A stretch of 6,864 nucleotides of DNA from an uncultured Clostridia bacterium (GTDB lineage Bacteria; Bacillota; Clostridia; Oscillospirales; Ruminococcaceae), in NCBI GenBank assembly GCA_947177695.1, contig CAMWVO010000097.1, positions 1-6,864 of the forward strand, in the 5' to 3' direction. The notes under the pieces are model-generated. The model was given only the letters and a program-made list of their open reading frames with translations. It was not told the DNA's origin and did not search any database. A program made the translations under genes and the position numbers. Below, piece after piece: positions 1 through 5,364 of the stretch. How positions within the stretch are numbered: position 1 is the first letter of the stretch; every line of letters begins with the position of its first letter.

Positions 1-89
1 CCGCAGCCGAAGCCGTCACACATCGCTCTTGCCCTGACATAGTACACAGCGGCTTTCTGCCACTCCTCCGTTACTTTAAATGCTTTCAT
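1..89 (-). CDS. Probable GNAT-type N-acetyltransferase, N-terminal fragment (runs off the left edge)
   Basis: Only the first 29 codons are in the window, starting at the ATG at 89-87; the rest lies beyond position 1. An AAGGA ribosome site sits 9 nt before the ATG. The start is 12 nt after the stop of the upstream GST-like gene, so this is probably the third gene of that operon. The visible protein begins MKAFKVTEEWQKAAVYYVR and continues with an RAxAMCDGFGC stretch. A Trp-Gln-x-Ala-x-x-Tyr-Tyr-Val-Arg pattern near the N-terminus resembles a group of small bacterial GNAT acetyltransferases, whose acetyl-CoA-binding core would come later. The call rests on memory of this short pattern alone and is tentative. 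That there is a real gene here is better supported, by the ribosome site, spacing and open frame. If it is an acetyltransferase, its position behind two GST-like genes is compatible with N-acetylation of a conjugate, but nothing visible shows the substrate. Confidence 0.5.
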   Translation of the reverse strand, partial: MKAFKVTEEWQKAAVYYVRARAMCDGFGC

Positions 90-101
90 TTCGGCACGTC
101 C

Positions 102-1136
102 TTACTTTTCCAAACGGAATTTGTTTGCAGGGTCCTTGCTGAGCTTTTCCCTGCCTGTTGGGGTTTTCCATATCGAATCAAAATCGGTGGAGGGTATCAC
201 AAGGTCGTAGTAGGTGGAATCAAAATAATTTTCTTTTTTCTTTGCGGAATCGCTCGTTGCCGCAAAATCCTTGAAATATGTATTATGATAGAACGCAGGG
301 ATCTGATACAGGTCTCTTGCATATCCCCAGAGATTTTTATAATCCACCAGCCGCTGTCGGCACGGTCCGATGCGCCGCGAATATGAAACGTCAAACCTCG
401 CTAGTGTTACATAAAGACGTATATCGCTGTCCGTAACATAATCGCCGAAAAGAAATCTTTTATCCTCCAATCTTTTTTCCATTGTGTCCAGTCCCGCAAA
501 AAAGGTTTCATACGCGTCGGAAAACGCCTGCAGGCTCTGCGCGAACTGCGCGCGGTAAACCGCATTGTTTACATTGTCAAAAAGCCAGTAATTCAGCTTG
601 TCTATCTCCTCCCGAAGCTCTTCGGGATAAAGGTCGGGAGCGTCTTTTTTGTGGAACGGTCTGAAGTCCACCTCCAGGTAATTTGTAAGCTTGTGATAGT
701 CGTTATTGACCACCTTTTTTGTTTTGTAATCCACAAAGGACGGTACGGTAGCCCGTCCCTCATAAGCAGGGTCTGCGTTGTAATAAAGCTCGCTTAAAAA
801 CTGCGTTCCCGTTTCGGGATTGATACGTCCCGGAGAGTTTACAAACTCCCAGCCCAGAGATTTTTCTCGGGAATTGTCACTTCCAACGATTTCGACCTTT
901 ATTGCGTCCTGCAAGCCGAGAAGCTCACGTGTTATAGAGGCTCTGTTCGACCAATGGCAGCCCTTTGCCCAGAACAAAATATATCTGTCCTTTTCCACAG
1001 GATTTTTACCTTCGCCGAAGCCTTCCGTAAAACGGTTCGGCTGACGGTGAAAATTGCCGTATTTATCTACTTCGCTGACAGTCTCCGTGGGGCGTACCCT
1101 AATTTTCCTGCCGTTTACTTCTAAATATTCCGCCAT
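102..1136 (-). CDS. Glutathionyl-hydroquinone reductase-like GST family protein (ECM4/YqjG type), copy 1
   Basis: A 344-residue cytosolic protein of the Xi-class GST family, close to the usual length of about 320-340. Characterised members use an active-site Cys to reduce glutathionyl-hydroquinones. The thioredoxin-fold half holds the Cys60-His-Trp-Ser motif in place of the family's Cys-Pro-Trp-Ala, the Thr-Val-Pro cis-proline loop at 130-132 and a Val-Val-Asn-Asn strand at 142-145. The helical C-terminal half has Asn-Asn-x-Val-Tyr ending at Tyr194 (matching the catalytic Tyr region of YqjG), Thr-Asp-Ser-Asp-Ile-Arg-Leu at 235-241, and Asp-Tyr-x-Asn-Leu-Trp at 265-270. Cys259 matches a cysteine found in many ECM4 proteins. 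The ATG at 1136 follows a GGTGAG site, and only 9 nt separate it from the upstream paralogue's stop, so the two are co-transcribed. Which thiol it uses is unknown; the local gshA suggests gamma-glutamylcysteine. A strict hydroquinone reductase role is not proven by sequence. Confidence 0.88.
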   Translation of the reverse strand: MAEYLEVNGRKIRVRPTETVSEVDKYGNFHRQPNRFTEGFGEGKNPVEKDRYILFWAKGCHWSNRASITRELLGLQDAIKVEIVGSDNSREKSLGWEFVNSPGRINPETGTQFLSELYYNADPAYEGRATVPSFVDYKTKKVVNNDYHKLTNYLEVDFRPFHKKDAPDLYPEELREEIDKLNYWLFDNVNNAVYRAQFAQSLQAFSDAYETFFAGLDTMEKRLEDKRFLFGDYVTDSDIRLYVTLARFDVSYSRRIGPCRQRLVDYKNLWGYARDLYQIPAFYHNTYFKDFAATSDSAKKKENYFDSTYYDLVIPSTDFDSIWKTPTGREKLSKDPANKFRLEK

Positions 1137-1145
1137 TTTATTTTC

Positions 1146-2171
1146 TCACCTTTCCGTTTTCCATTTGCTGCCCGGGTCGCTGCTGAGCCGTGCGCGGTCA
1201 TGAGGCGCTCCCCAGTACTTGTCAAAGTCGATCTCGTCCAAAAATCTTGCGTTGAAGCCCTCCATTAATTTCCCCTCTTTTTTCTTGGGGTTGGCAAAGT
1301 CCTTGAAATATGTATTATTCTTAAATGCTGGTATCTGATACAGGTCTCTTGCATACGCCCAAAGATTTTTGTACGCAAACAGGGGACGCTTTGTATGTCC
1401 CAGCTGGAACGTGTACCTTATATCAAGCCTTGCCAGTGTAACATACAGACGCACATCGCTGTCGGTAATATAATCGCCGAAAAGAAAACGCTTATCCTCA
1501 AGCCGTTCCTCAAGGATATCAAGAGCCGCATAAAACGCATTGTATGCGTCCCAGTACGCTTCTTTGGAGCGGGCAAAGGAAGTCTTGTAAACACCGTTGT
1601 TCACGTTGTCGAAAAGCCAGTAATTCAGCTTGTCTATCTCCTCCCTAAGTTCTTCGGGGTAAAGGTCGGGCGCGCCCTCTTTGTGAAACGGCTTGAAGTC
1701 CACCTCAAAATAATTCGTCAGCCTGTGATAATCGTTATTGACCACCTTTCCTGTGGTGATGTCTATAAGCGCGGGGACGGTGGTTCGTCCCGCATAGTCA
1801 TCGTCCGCCGCATAGTAAGCCTCGCTCAAAAACTGAATGTCAAGAACAGGGTCGGTATTATTTTCGTCATACACAAATTCCCAGCCCAGATTTTTCTCGT
1901 GATGCCCATGCTCAACCATGTTCACGCTTATGGCGTCCTCCAGTCCGAGAAGCTCTCTTACTATGGAAGCCCTGTTCGACCAATGACACAGCTTTGCCCA
2001 TACCAGTCTGTACCGTCCCTTTTCCACGGGATTTTCTCCCTCGCCGAAGCCCTTGGTGAAGTGATTCGGCTGCCTGTGAAAATATCCGTTTTCATCGACC
2101 TCCGATACGGTTTCCTTTGGACGTACACGTATCTTTCTGCCGTTTACGATCTCATAATCAAAATCCGCCAT
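1146..2171 (-). CDS. Glutathionyl-hydroquinone reductase-like GST family protein (ECM4/YqjG type), copy 2
   Basis: A 341-residue paralogue of the next gene, about 60-65% identical by eye. The thioredoxin-like half contains Cys62-His-Trp-Ser as the active-site motif and the Thr-Val-Pro cis-proline loop at 131-133. The helical half has Asn-Asn-Gly-Val-Tyr195, Thr-Asp-Ser-Asp-Val-Arg-Leu at 236-242 and Tyr-Lys-Asn-Leu-Trp at 267-271. An in-frame ATG at 2246 would add 25 residues, but it has no ribosome site and the extra segment is basic and unlike the family. The ATG at 2171 has AAGGAG 7 nt upstream and starts at the same point as the paralogue, so it is chosen. It is the first gene of the operon read from the promoter at 2368-2396. 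It differs from copy 1 around residues 85-110, at 252-262 (where the extra Cys becomes Thr) and at the C-terminus, suggesting a different electrophilic substrate. Cytosolic; no signal peptide. Confidence 0.88.
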   Translation of the reverse strand: MADFDYEIVNGRKIRVRPKETVSEVDENGYFHRQPNHFTKGFGEGENPVEKGRYRLVWAKLCHWSNRASIVRELLGLEDAISVNMVEHGHHEKNLGWEFVYDENNTDPVLDIQFLSEAYYAADDDYAGRTTVPALIDITTGKVVNNDYHRLTNYFEVDFKPFHKEGAPDLYPEELREEIDKLNYWLFDNVNNGVYKTSFARSKEAYWDAYNAFYAALDILEERLEDKRFLFGDYITDSDVRLYVTLARLDIRYTFQLGHTKRPLFAYKNLWAYARDLYQIPAFKNNTYFKDFANPKKKEGKLMEGFNARFLDEIDFDKYWGAPHDRARLSSDPGSKWKTER

Positions 2172-2178
2172 GTTAATT

Positions 2179-2184
2179 CTCCTT
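2179..2184 (-). promoter_or_regulatory. Ribosome binding site of GST-like copy 2
   Basis: AAGGAG on the minus strand, 7 nt before the ATG at 2171. It decides this start over the in-frame ATG at 2246, which has no Shine-Dalgarno match. Confidence 0.85.
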
Positions 2185-2200
2185 AATTTTTTATTGCCGT

Positions 2201-2269
2201 TTAAGCCGTCTGAAAAAATGTTTTTTCGTGGCTTCCGTAAATACATCGTTTTTCAAATTGCCTGTACAT
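2201..2269 (-). other. Possible 22-codon leader ORF in the 5' leader of the GST operon
   Basis: On the minus strand an ATG at 2269 opens a 22-codon frame ending in TAA at 2201-2203, 29 nt before the ATG of the GST-like gene. A GAGGAG sequence (2281-2286) lies 11 nt upstream, somewhat far. The peptide begins MYRQFEKRCIYGS, contains one Cys and one His, and is not hydrophobic. Translation is unproven. It is listed because it has a fair ribosome site and fills the transcribed leader of an operon whose other genes concern thiols. It could equally be chance. Confidence 0.2.
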
Positions 2270-2314
2270 TTGCAAATTCACTCCTCTTGCCGCTGACATA
2301 ATAAATTAGCTATT

Positions 2315-2357
2315 GTAAATATTGAGGATTTAATTCCTACAAATTCAATATATTTAC
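2315..2357 (-). repeat. Inverted repeat in the early leader of the GST operon (candidate operator or RNA hairpin)
   Basis: On the minus strand, arm GTAAATATATTGA (2357-2345) faces arm TCAATATTTAC (2325-2315); they match except for a 2-nt bulge. Nested inside is a second dyad, AGGA-ATTAAA-TCCT (2339-2326). The expected transcription start is near 2361, so the element lies at about +4 to +46. It could be a repressor-binding site just downstream of the start or an AU-rich hairpin in the leader RNA. The inner TAGGAATT half resembles sites of Rrf2-family regulators, but this likeness is loose. Confidence 0.5.
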
Positions 2358-2367
2358 TATGTTTAAA

Positions 2368-2396
2368 AGTATAGCAAAATTTATCCCGCTTGTCAA
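2368..2396 (-). promoter_or_regulatory. Sigma-70 (SigA) promoter of the GST operon
   Basis: On the minus strand, -35 TTGACA (2396-2391) and -10 TATACT (2373-2368) are separated by exactly 17 nt. This is one mismatch from consensus in 12 positions. The expected start is near 2361, leaving a leader of about 190 nt before the first GST-like gene. The promoter separates the GST operon from the upstream gshA-cysK unit. Its -35 element lies in the loop of the inverted repeat at 2382-2408. Confidence 0.85.
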
Positions 2397-2408
2397 TACC
2401 GCGGGATA
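2382..2408 (-). promoter_or_regulatory. Perfect 8-bp inverted repeat enclosing the -35 box: candidate operator, possibly also the cysK terminator
   Basis: TATCCCGC and GCGGGATA are perfect complements separated by 11 nt, and the -35 hexamer of the GST promoter lies in the centre. A dimeric regulator bound here would cover the RNA polymerase contact, so a repressor site is the natural reading. As RNA on the minus strand it forms a GC-rich stem followed by ATTTT, so it may also act as a weak intrinsic terminator for transcripts arriving from cysK. The U-run is short, which favours the operator reading or a dual role. Confidence 0.55.
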
Positions 2409-2428
2409 TACGTTTATTCTATTACTTG

Positions 2429-2447
2429 TGATAGTCAAAGACTATCA
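2429..2447. repeat. Perfect palindrome overlapping the cysK stop codon
   Basis: TGATAGTC-AAA-GACTATCA on the plus strand is an 8-bp perfect dyad with a 3-nt loop. It covers the last three codons and the stop of cysK. It can be extended by CTTGTG (2425-2430) against CACAAG (2452-2457) with a 5-nt bulge. No U-tract follows on either strand, so it is not a standard intrinsic terminator. It could be a 3'-end stabilising hairpin or a protein-binding site about 35 bp upstream of the GST -35 box. Confidence 0.5.
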
Positions 2448-3367
2448 AACACACAAGCTGAGAGATACCGTTCGCCTGTATCGGGGAAAACCGCAGCAAT
2501 GGTTTTTCCCGCATTTTCGGAACGCTTGGCAAGCTGTATCGCCGCCCACGCCGCCGCTCCCGAGGAAATACCTACAAGTATGCCCTCGCTTGCGGCAAGG
2601 AGTCTGACTGTTTCAAAAGCGTCATCATTTTCAACAGTTATTATTTCATCATAAATATCTGTGTTAAGCGTATTCGGCACAAAACCAGCGCCTATTCCCT
2701 GAATTTTGTGCGCACCCGGATTTCCGCCTGACAAGACAGGGGAAGCCTTAGGCTCGACAGCAACGACTTGAATTTCCGGATTTTTTGATTTCAGATACAT
2801 TCCTACGCCGCTGACCGTACCGCCTGTTCCGACTCCCGCTACAAAAATATCCACCGTGCCGTCCGTGTCATTCCATATCTCGGCTCCCGTGGTCTTGAAA
2901 TGCACGTCGGGATTTATGGGATTTGTAAACTGCGACGGAATAAAGCTGTTCGGTATCTTCGAGGCAAGCTCCTGAGCTTTTATTATCGCACCTCTCATTC
3001 CCATTGCGCCGTCAGTCAGTACAAGCTCCGCGCCGTAAGCCTTCATCAGTTTGCGGCGTTCAATGCTCATGGTTTCAGGCATTGTAATAATTAGACGATA
3101 CCCTCTTGCCGCCGCGACTGCTGCAAGTCCGATACCCGTATTTCCGCTTGTCGGCTCGATAATTACGCTGTCGGGGCTCAGAAGCCCCTTTTCCTCAGCG
3201 TCGTCTATCATTGCCTTTGCAATTCTGTCCTTCACGCTTCCTGCGGGATTAAAATATTCAAGCTTTCCGAGAATGACGGCTTTCAGGTTTTGCGACCTCT
3301 CAATGCCGACCAGCTCCACAAGGGGAGTATTTCCGATCAGCTCGGTAATTTGCCGATATATTTTCAT
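2435..3367 (-). CDS. cysK: Cysteine synthase (O-acetylserine sulfhydrylase), CysK type
   Basis: A 310-residue PLP enzyme, the normal length for CysK, which makes cysteine from O-acetylserine and sulfide in the cytosol. Visible landmarks are Ile-Gly-Asn-Thr-Pro-Leu near residue 13, the PLP lysine Lys46 in NPAGSVKDR, the substrate loop TSGNTG at 73-78, and the phosphate-binding GTGGT at 180-184. HKIQGIGAGFVP at 220-231 is the CysK signature, and Ser268/Ser269 lie near the pyridine nitrogen. The C-terminus ends PDTGERYLS plus nine residues. The ATG at 3367 has AAGGAGG 4-5 nt upstream, overlapping the stop of the amidotransferase gene; the gap is 9 nt, so the genes are co-transcribed. Placed behind gshA it would supply the cysteine for gamma-glutamylcysteine. 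No serine acetyltransferase (cysE) is in the window. A cystathionine beta-synthase-type enzyme is less likely because the CysK signature is intact. Confidence 0.95.
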   Translation of the reverse strand: MKIYRQITELIGNTPLVELVGIERSQNLKAVILGKLEYFNPAGSVKDRIAKAMIDDAEEKGLLSPDSVIIEPTSGNTGIGLAAVAAARGYRLIITMPETMSIERRKLMKAYGAELVLTDGAMGMRGAIIKAQELASKIPNSFIPSQFTNPINPDVHFKTTGAEIWNDTDGTVDIFVAGVGTGGTVSGVGMYLKSKNPEIQVVAVEPKASPVLSGGNPGAHKIQGIGAGFVPNTLNTDIYDEIITVENDDAFETVRLLAASEGILVGISSGAAAWAAIQLAKRSENAGKTIAAVFPDTGERYLSACVFDSL

Positions 3368-3376
3368 ATGTCCTCC

Positions 3377-4129
3377 TTAAATATTCATAGCGTCCATTGA
3401 GGTGATGTATTCCAATGTAGGTACAAAAATATGCTCATGCTTTGTCCCCTCAAATACTTTTTCTCCTGCATGAAAAGCGCACAGCTGCGTCAGCGGATAT
3501 GGCTTCCAGCAGCCGTTGTCAAGGGGCTTTGTGGAAAAGATCATGCTGCCGTTTTCCGATTTATAATACAGAGTATCACGCATATTCTGATGCACATAAA
3601 GCAGTTCTCCGTCATATATCATCAGATTAAGCTTGTTGCGCTTTGAAAGGGAAACAACAAAATTATTCACCGCGTCAAATCTTTGCTGTGCCGTACTCGG
3701 CTGACAGGCATTAATTTCATCAGCCAACGCAAGAGATATACGCTCGGAATCAGTATCGCCTATCTGCGTGTGCAGATACTTCATCAACTGCTTGCCTGAA
3801 TAGATCGTACCGTTATGGATAAGCGTCCAGCAGCGACCGCTGTTGTCCGTTTGGCTGTAAGGGTGACAGTTTTCAATCTTTACCGAGCCGACTGTAGCTA
3901 AACGAATATGGGCAAGAGCGTTGCTCTGAGGCGGGACTTTATTTACCGTTTCGGAATTTTTCAGACTTTTTGCCGAGCATACGGCTTCCTTGAAAATTTC
4001 TCTTTTGCCGCATTCCTCGCTCATAAGTCCCCAGCCGTGAGGGTGCTGTATGCCATGGCTGAAAAATTCTTTCAGGTATTCGCGGATATCCGTTTCGCGA
4101 CGGGAAGAAAAGCCCATAAGCTCACACAT
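3377..4129 (-). CDS. Class II glutamine amidotransferase-fold amidohydrolase (YafJ/EgtC/Dug3-like)
   Basis: A 250-residue stand-alone Ntn-hydrolase domain. Met removal would expose Cys2, the expected nucleophile. Other class II landmarks are His-Gly-Trp-Gly at 31-34, His-Ile-Arg at 74-76, His-Pro-Tyr at 89-91, the oxyanion-hole His-Asn-Gly at 105-107, and Gly-Asp-Thr-Asp-Ser-Glu at 124-129. No synthase domain follows, so it is not GlmS, PurF or AsnB. Relatives with known roles act on gamma-glutamyl thiols: EgtC in ergothioneine synthesis and Dug3 in glutathione breakdown. The start codon overlaps the gshA stop by 8 bp and has GGGAG 8 nt upstream, so the two are translationally coupled. Coupling to gshA suggests cleavage of gamma-glutamyl bonds in gamma-glutamylcysteine or its conjugates. 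That substrate is inference; the fold and catalytic residues are seen directly. It may instead be an amidase for another gamma-glutamyl compound. Confidence 0.88.
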   Translation of the reverse strand: MCELMGFSSRRETDIREYLKEFFSHGIQHPHGWGLMSEECGKREIFKEAVCSAKSLKNSETVNKVPPQSNALAHIRLATVGSVKIENCHPYSQTDNSGRCWTLIHNGTIYSGKQLMKYLHTQIGDTDSERISLALADEINACQPSTAQQRFDAVNNFVVSLSKRNKLNLMIYDGELLYVHQNMRDTLYYKSENGSMIFSTKPLDNGCWKPYPLTQLCAFHAGEKVFEGTKHEHIFVPTLEYITSMDAMNI

Positions 4130-5285
4130 ACGATCTACTCCCTGCCATTATCTTTTCGCATATTCTCTCGCCGTTCAGCTTCCGCCGTTCATATTCTATA
4201 ATGTCATTAGCTTCCGTGACCTCCGAAAAGAATTTACCCATTTCGTCAAGGAATTTATTCGCCGCTTCCTTCATTGGTACGCTGCCGACCGTAACGTCTG
4301 AAATATCATACAAAGCCGCAGACTGATGATCTTTAATTGCCTTTTCCTGTAATTCGGGCATAAAATCAAAATCCTCAAGGTGCAGTAAATAAATCAAAAA
4401 TAAATGCGCAAACTCTAAATCATTCTGTGCAATGCCAAGCTTCTCCAGAGGGTTCAAATCAAACATTCGCAGTTCAATGTGATCGACCCCGCCGCTTAAC
4501 AGCGCTTCCGCAGAATTTTCACCTCTCGGCTTCAAGCGTACAGGCAGATATAACTCGCCTGCGGAAAACAGGACGCCTTTTTTGATATAATTCCGAATAC
4601 TTTCGATATACGACGGCAGATCGGAATAATCAAGCTGCGGAACAAACTGATTCCAATAGCCTTTTCGGCTGCTTCGCATCGAAGCAAAGCCGCTGAATGA
4701 AGCGCCATGCTCTCCGTCCTTATCAAATGAAAGATCGTACATCGGACTTGCAGCGGTCAGCAGAACCATAAGCCAGCTGTATCGGCTCACCTGCTTCAGC
4801 AGTCGGAAATATGCGGCGTTTTTAAAATCCTCGTAAGTCTGCTCTTGGTTTGTATGCAGACTTTTCAGGTAATCCTCCGAAAATGAGAAATTAAAATGGA
4901 TGCCGGAATACAGCATCATTCGCTTGCCGTAGCGGCGGGCAAGACTTATCCTGTAGTCATGCTTTGCCGAAAGTATCCCGTCATACTGTGCGATAGGGAT
5001 CTCTGCTTCGTTTTCAATATACGGGGGATTGCTGTACAGCCACAATGATTCGCAGTTTTTATCCAGTATCGTTCTCGCCTTTGTGTCGAGAGCTTCAAGG
5101 GCGGTCATAACTTCCGAAATATTATTGCAGACAGGCGTAATTATTTCAAGCTGATTTTCGCAGAAATCTCTTGATAAATTTTCGTCGTCAAACGGGTGAA
5201 GCGTCTGCGCAAGACGACCGTTTCCGTCTATTCGGAGCGTTTCCCGTTCCAGTCCGAATTTTCCGTCAAATATGCTTTTTTCCAT
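4122..5285 (-). CDS. gshA: Glutamate-cysteine ligase (gamma-glutamylcysteine synthetase), short stand-alone form
   Basis: A 387-residue ATP-dependent ligase that joins glutamate to cysteine through the gamma-carboxyl. It follows the E. coli GshA/GshAB pattern: Gly-Leu-Glu-Arg-Glu-Thr-Leu-Arg at 11-18, DFCENQLEIITPV at 40-52, LWLYSNPPYI at 81-90, SGIHFNFSF at 127-135, SRYSWLMVLLTAASP at 167-181, a SSRKGYWN segment at 205-212, and a LYLPVRLKPR segment followed by GGVDHIELRMFDLNP at 265-279. It is about 130 residues shorter than E. coli GshA (518) and half of a fused GshAB; no ATP-grasp domain follows. A GTG at 5294 would add three residues. The ATG at 5285 is preferred because AGGTGA lies 5 nt before it and would be buried by the GTG start. 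It is the first gene of gshA-amidohydrolase-cysK, and its promoter lies in the 79-bp divergent region but could not be assigned. Confidence 0.92.
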   Translation of the reverse strand: MEKSIFDGKFGLERETLRIDGNGRLAQTLHPFDDENLSRDFCENQLEIITPVCNNISEVMTALEALDTKARTILDKNCESLWLYSNPPYIENEAEIPIAQYDGILSAKHDYRISLARRYGKRMMLYSGIHFNFSFSEDYLKSLHTNQEQTYEDFKNAAYFRLLKQVSRYSWLMVLLTAASPMYDLSFDKDGEHGASFSGFASMRSSRKGYWNQFVPQLDYSDLPSYIESIRNYIKKGVLFSAGELYLPVRLKPRGENSAEALLSGGVDHIELRMFDLNPLEKLGIAQNDLEFAHLFLIYLLHLEDFDFMPELQEKAIKDHQSAALYDISDVTVGSVPMKEAANKFLDEMGKFFSEVTEANDIIEYERRKLNGERICEKIMAGSRSYV

Positions 5286-5290
5286 TTGTA

Positions 5291-5296
5291 TCACCT
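5291..5296 (-). promoter_or_regulatory. Ribosome binding site of gshA
   Basis: AGGTGA on the minus strand, 5 nt before the ATG at 5285. It overlaps the alternative GTG (5294-5292), which therefore cannot use it, and this decides the start. Confidence 0.7.
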
Positions 5297-5308
5297 CTAT
5301 GATCCGAG

Positions 5309-5337
5309 TTGCAAATTTTGGAATTACATGTTATAAT
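5309..5337 (+). promoter_or_regulatory. Sigma-70 promoter of the serine hydrolase gene (extended -10)
   Basis: TTGCAA (5309-5314), a 17-nt spacer and TATAAT (5332-5337), with a TG one base ahead of the -10 giving an extended -10. Transcription should start near 5344, leaving a leader of about 20 nt. The near-palindrome ATTACATGTTAT (5323-5334) overlaps the -10 and could be an operator. The region between the divergent gshA and hydrolase starts is only 79 bp, so promoters for both must overlap or abut here. No convincing -35/-10 pair was found for gshA. Confidence 0.8.
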
Positions 5338-5352
5338 AAACATAAAAATAAC

Positions 5353-5358
5353 AGGAGG
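5353..5358 (+). promoter_or_regulatory. Ribosome binding site of the serine hydrolase gene
   Basis: AGGAGG, 6 nt before the ATG at 5365. It sets the start there rather than at the upstream in-frame ATG near 5272, which lies ahead of the promoter. Confidence 0.9.
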
Positions 5359-5364
5359 TACTCT

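Larger units (their letters stand above)
102..2171 (-). repeat. Tandem gene duplication of the GST-like gene
   Basis: The two GST-like genes lie head-to-tail with a 9-nt gap and align along nearly their whole length. DNA identity is high in places: 34 bases at 580-613 recur exactly at 1612-1645 (encoding the Asp-Lys-Leu-Asn-Tyr-Trp-Leu-Phe region), and a run of about 23 bases around 305-327 recurs around 1334-1356. Conserved blocks alternate with clearly diverged ones, which fits duplication followed by divergence of substrate-contacting parts. Confidence 0.9.

Noticed and set aside
1395..2186. Open frame of 263 codons on the plus strand, antisense to GST-like copy 2
   Set aside because: It lies entirely opposite a well-supported conserved gene, has no recognisable domain, and no equivalent long frame is open opposite the paralogue. 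It is a by-product of codon bias.
2212..2227. GAAAAAATGTTTTTTC palindrome in the GST leader as an intrinsic terminator
   Set aside because: The stem has essentially no GC pairs beyond the closing one and is only an A-run facing a T-run; too weak to terminate.
2172..2246. N-terminal extension of GST-like copy 2 to the ATG at 2246
   Set aside because: There is no ribosome site, the extra 25 residues are basic and unlike the paralogue, and the ATG at 2171 has a strong AAGGAG at ideal spacing.
2172..2434. Cysteine T-box or SAM riboswitch in the leader of the GST operon
   Set aside because: No T-box consensus (AGGGTGGNACCGCG-like), no SAM-box core, and no terminator with a U-tract was seen.
3377..5285. 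Ergothioneine biosynthesis (EgtA plus EgtC)
   Set aside because: A gamma-Glu-Cys ligase and an EgtC-like hydrolase are present, but EgtB and EgtD homologues are absent from the window, the ligase is of the E. coli GshA type rather than the EgtA type, and the lyase is a MalY/PatB protein rather than a clear EgtE.
5272..5364. Longer start for the serine hydrolase at 5272
   Set aside because: It lies upstream of the promoter boxes at 5309-5337 and overlaps the gshA start; the ATG at 5365 has a perfect AGGAGG.
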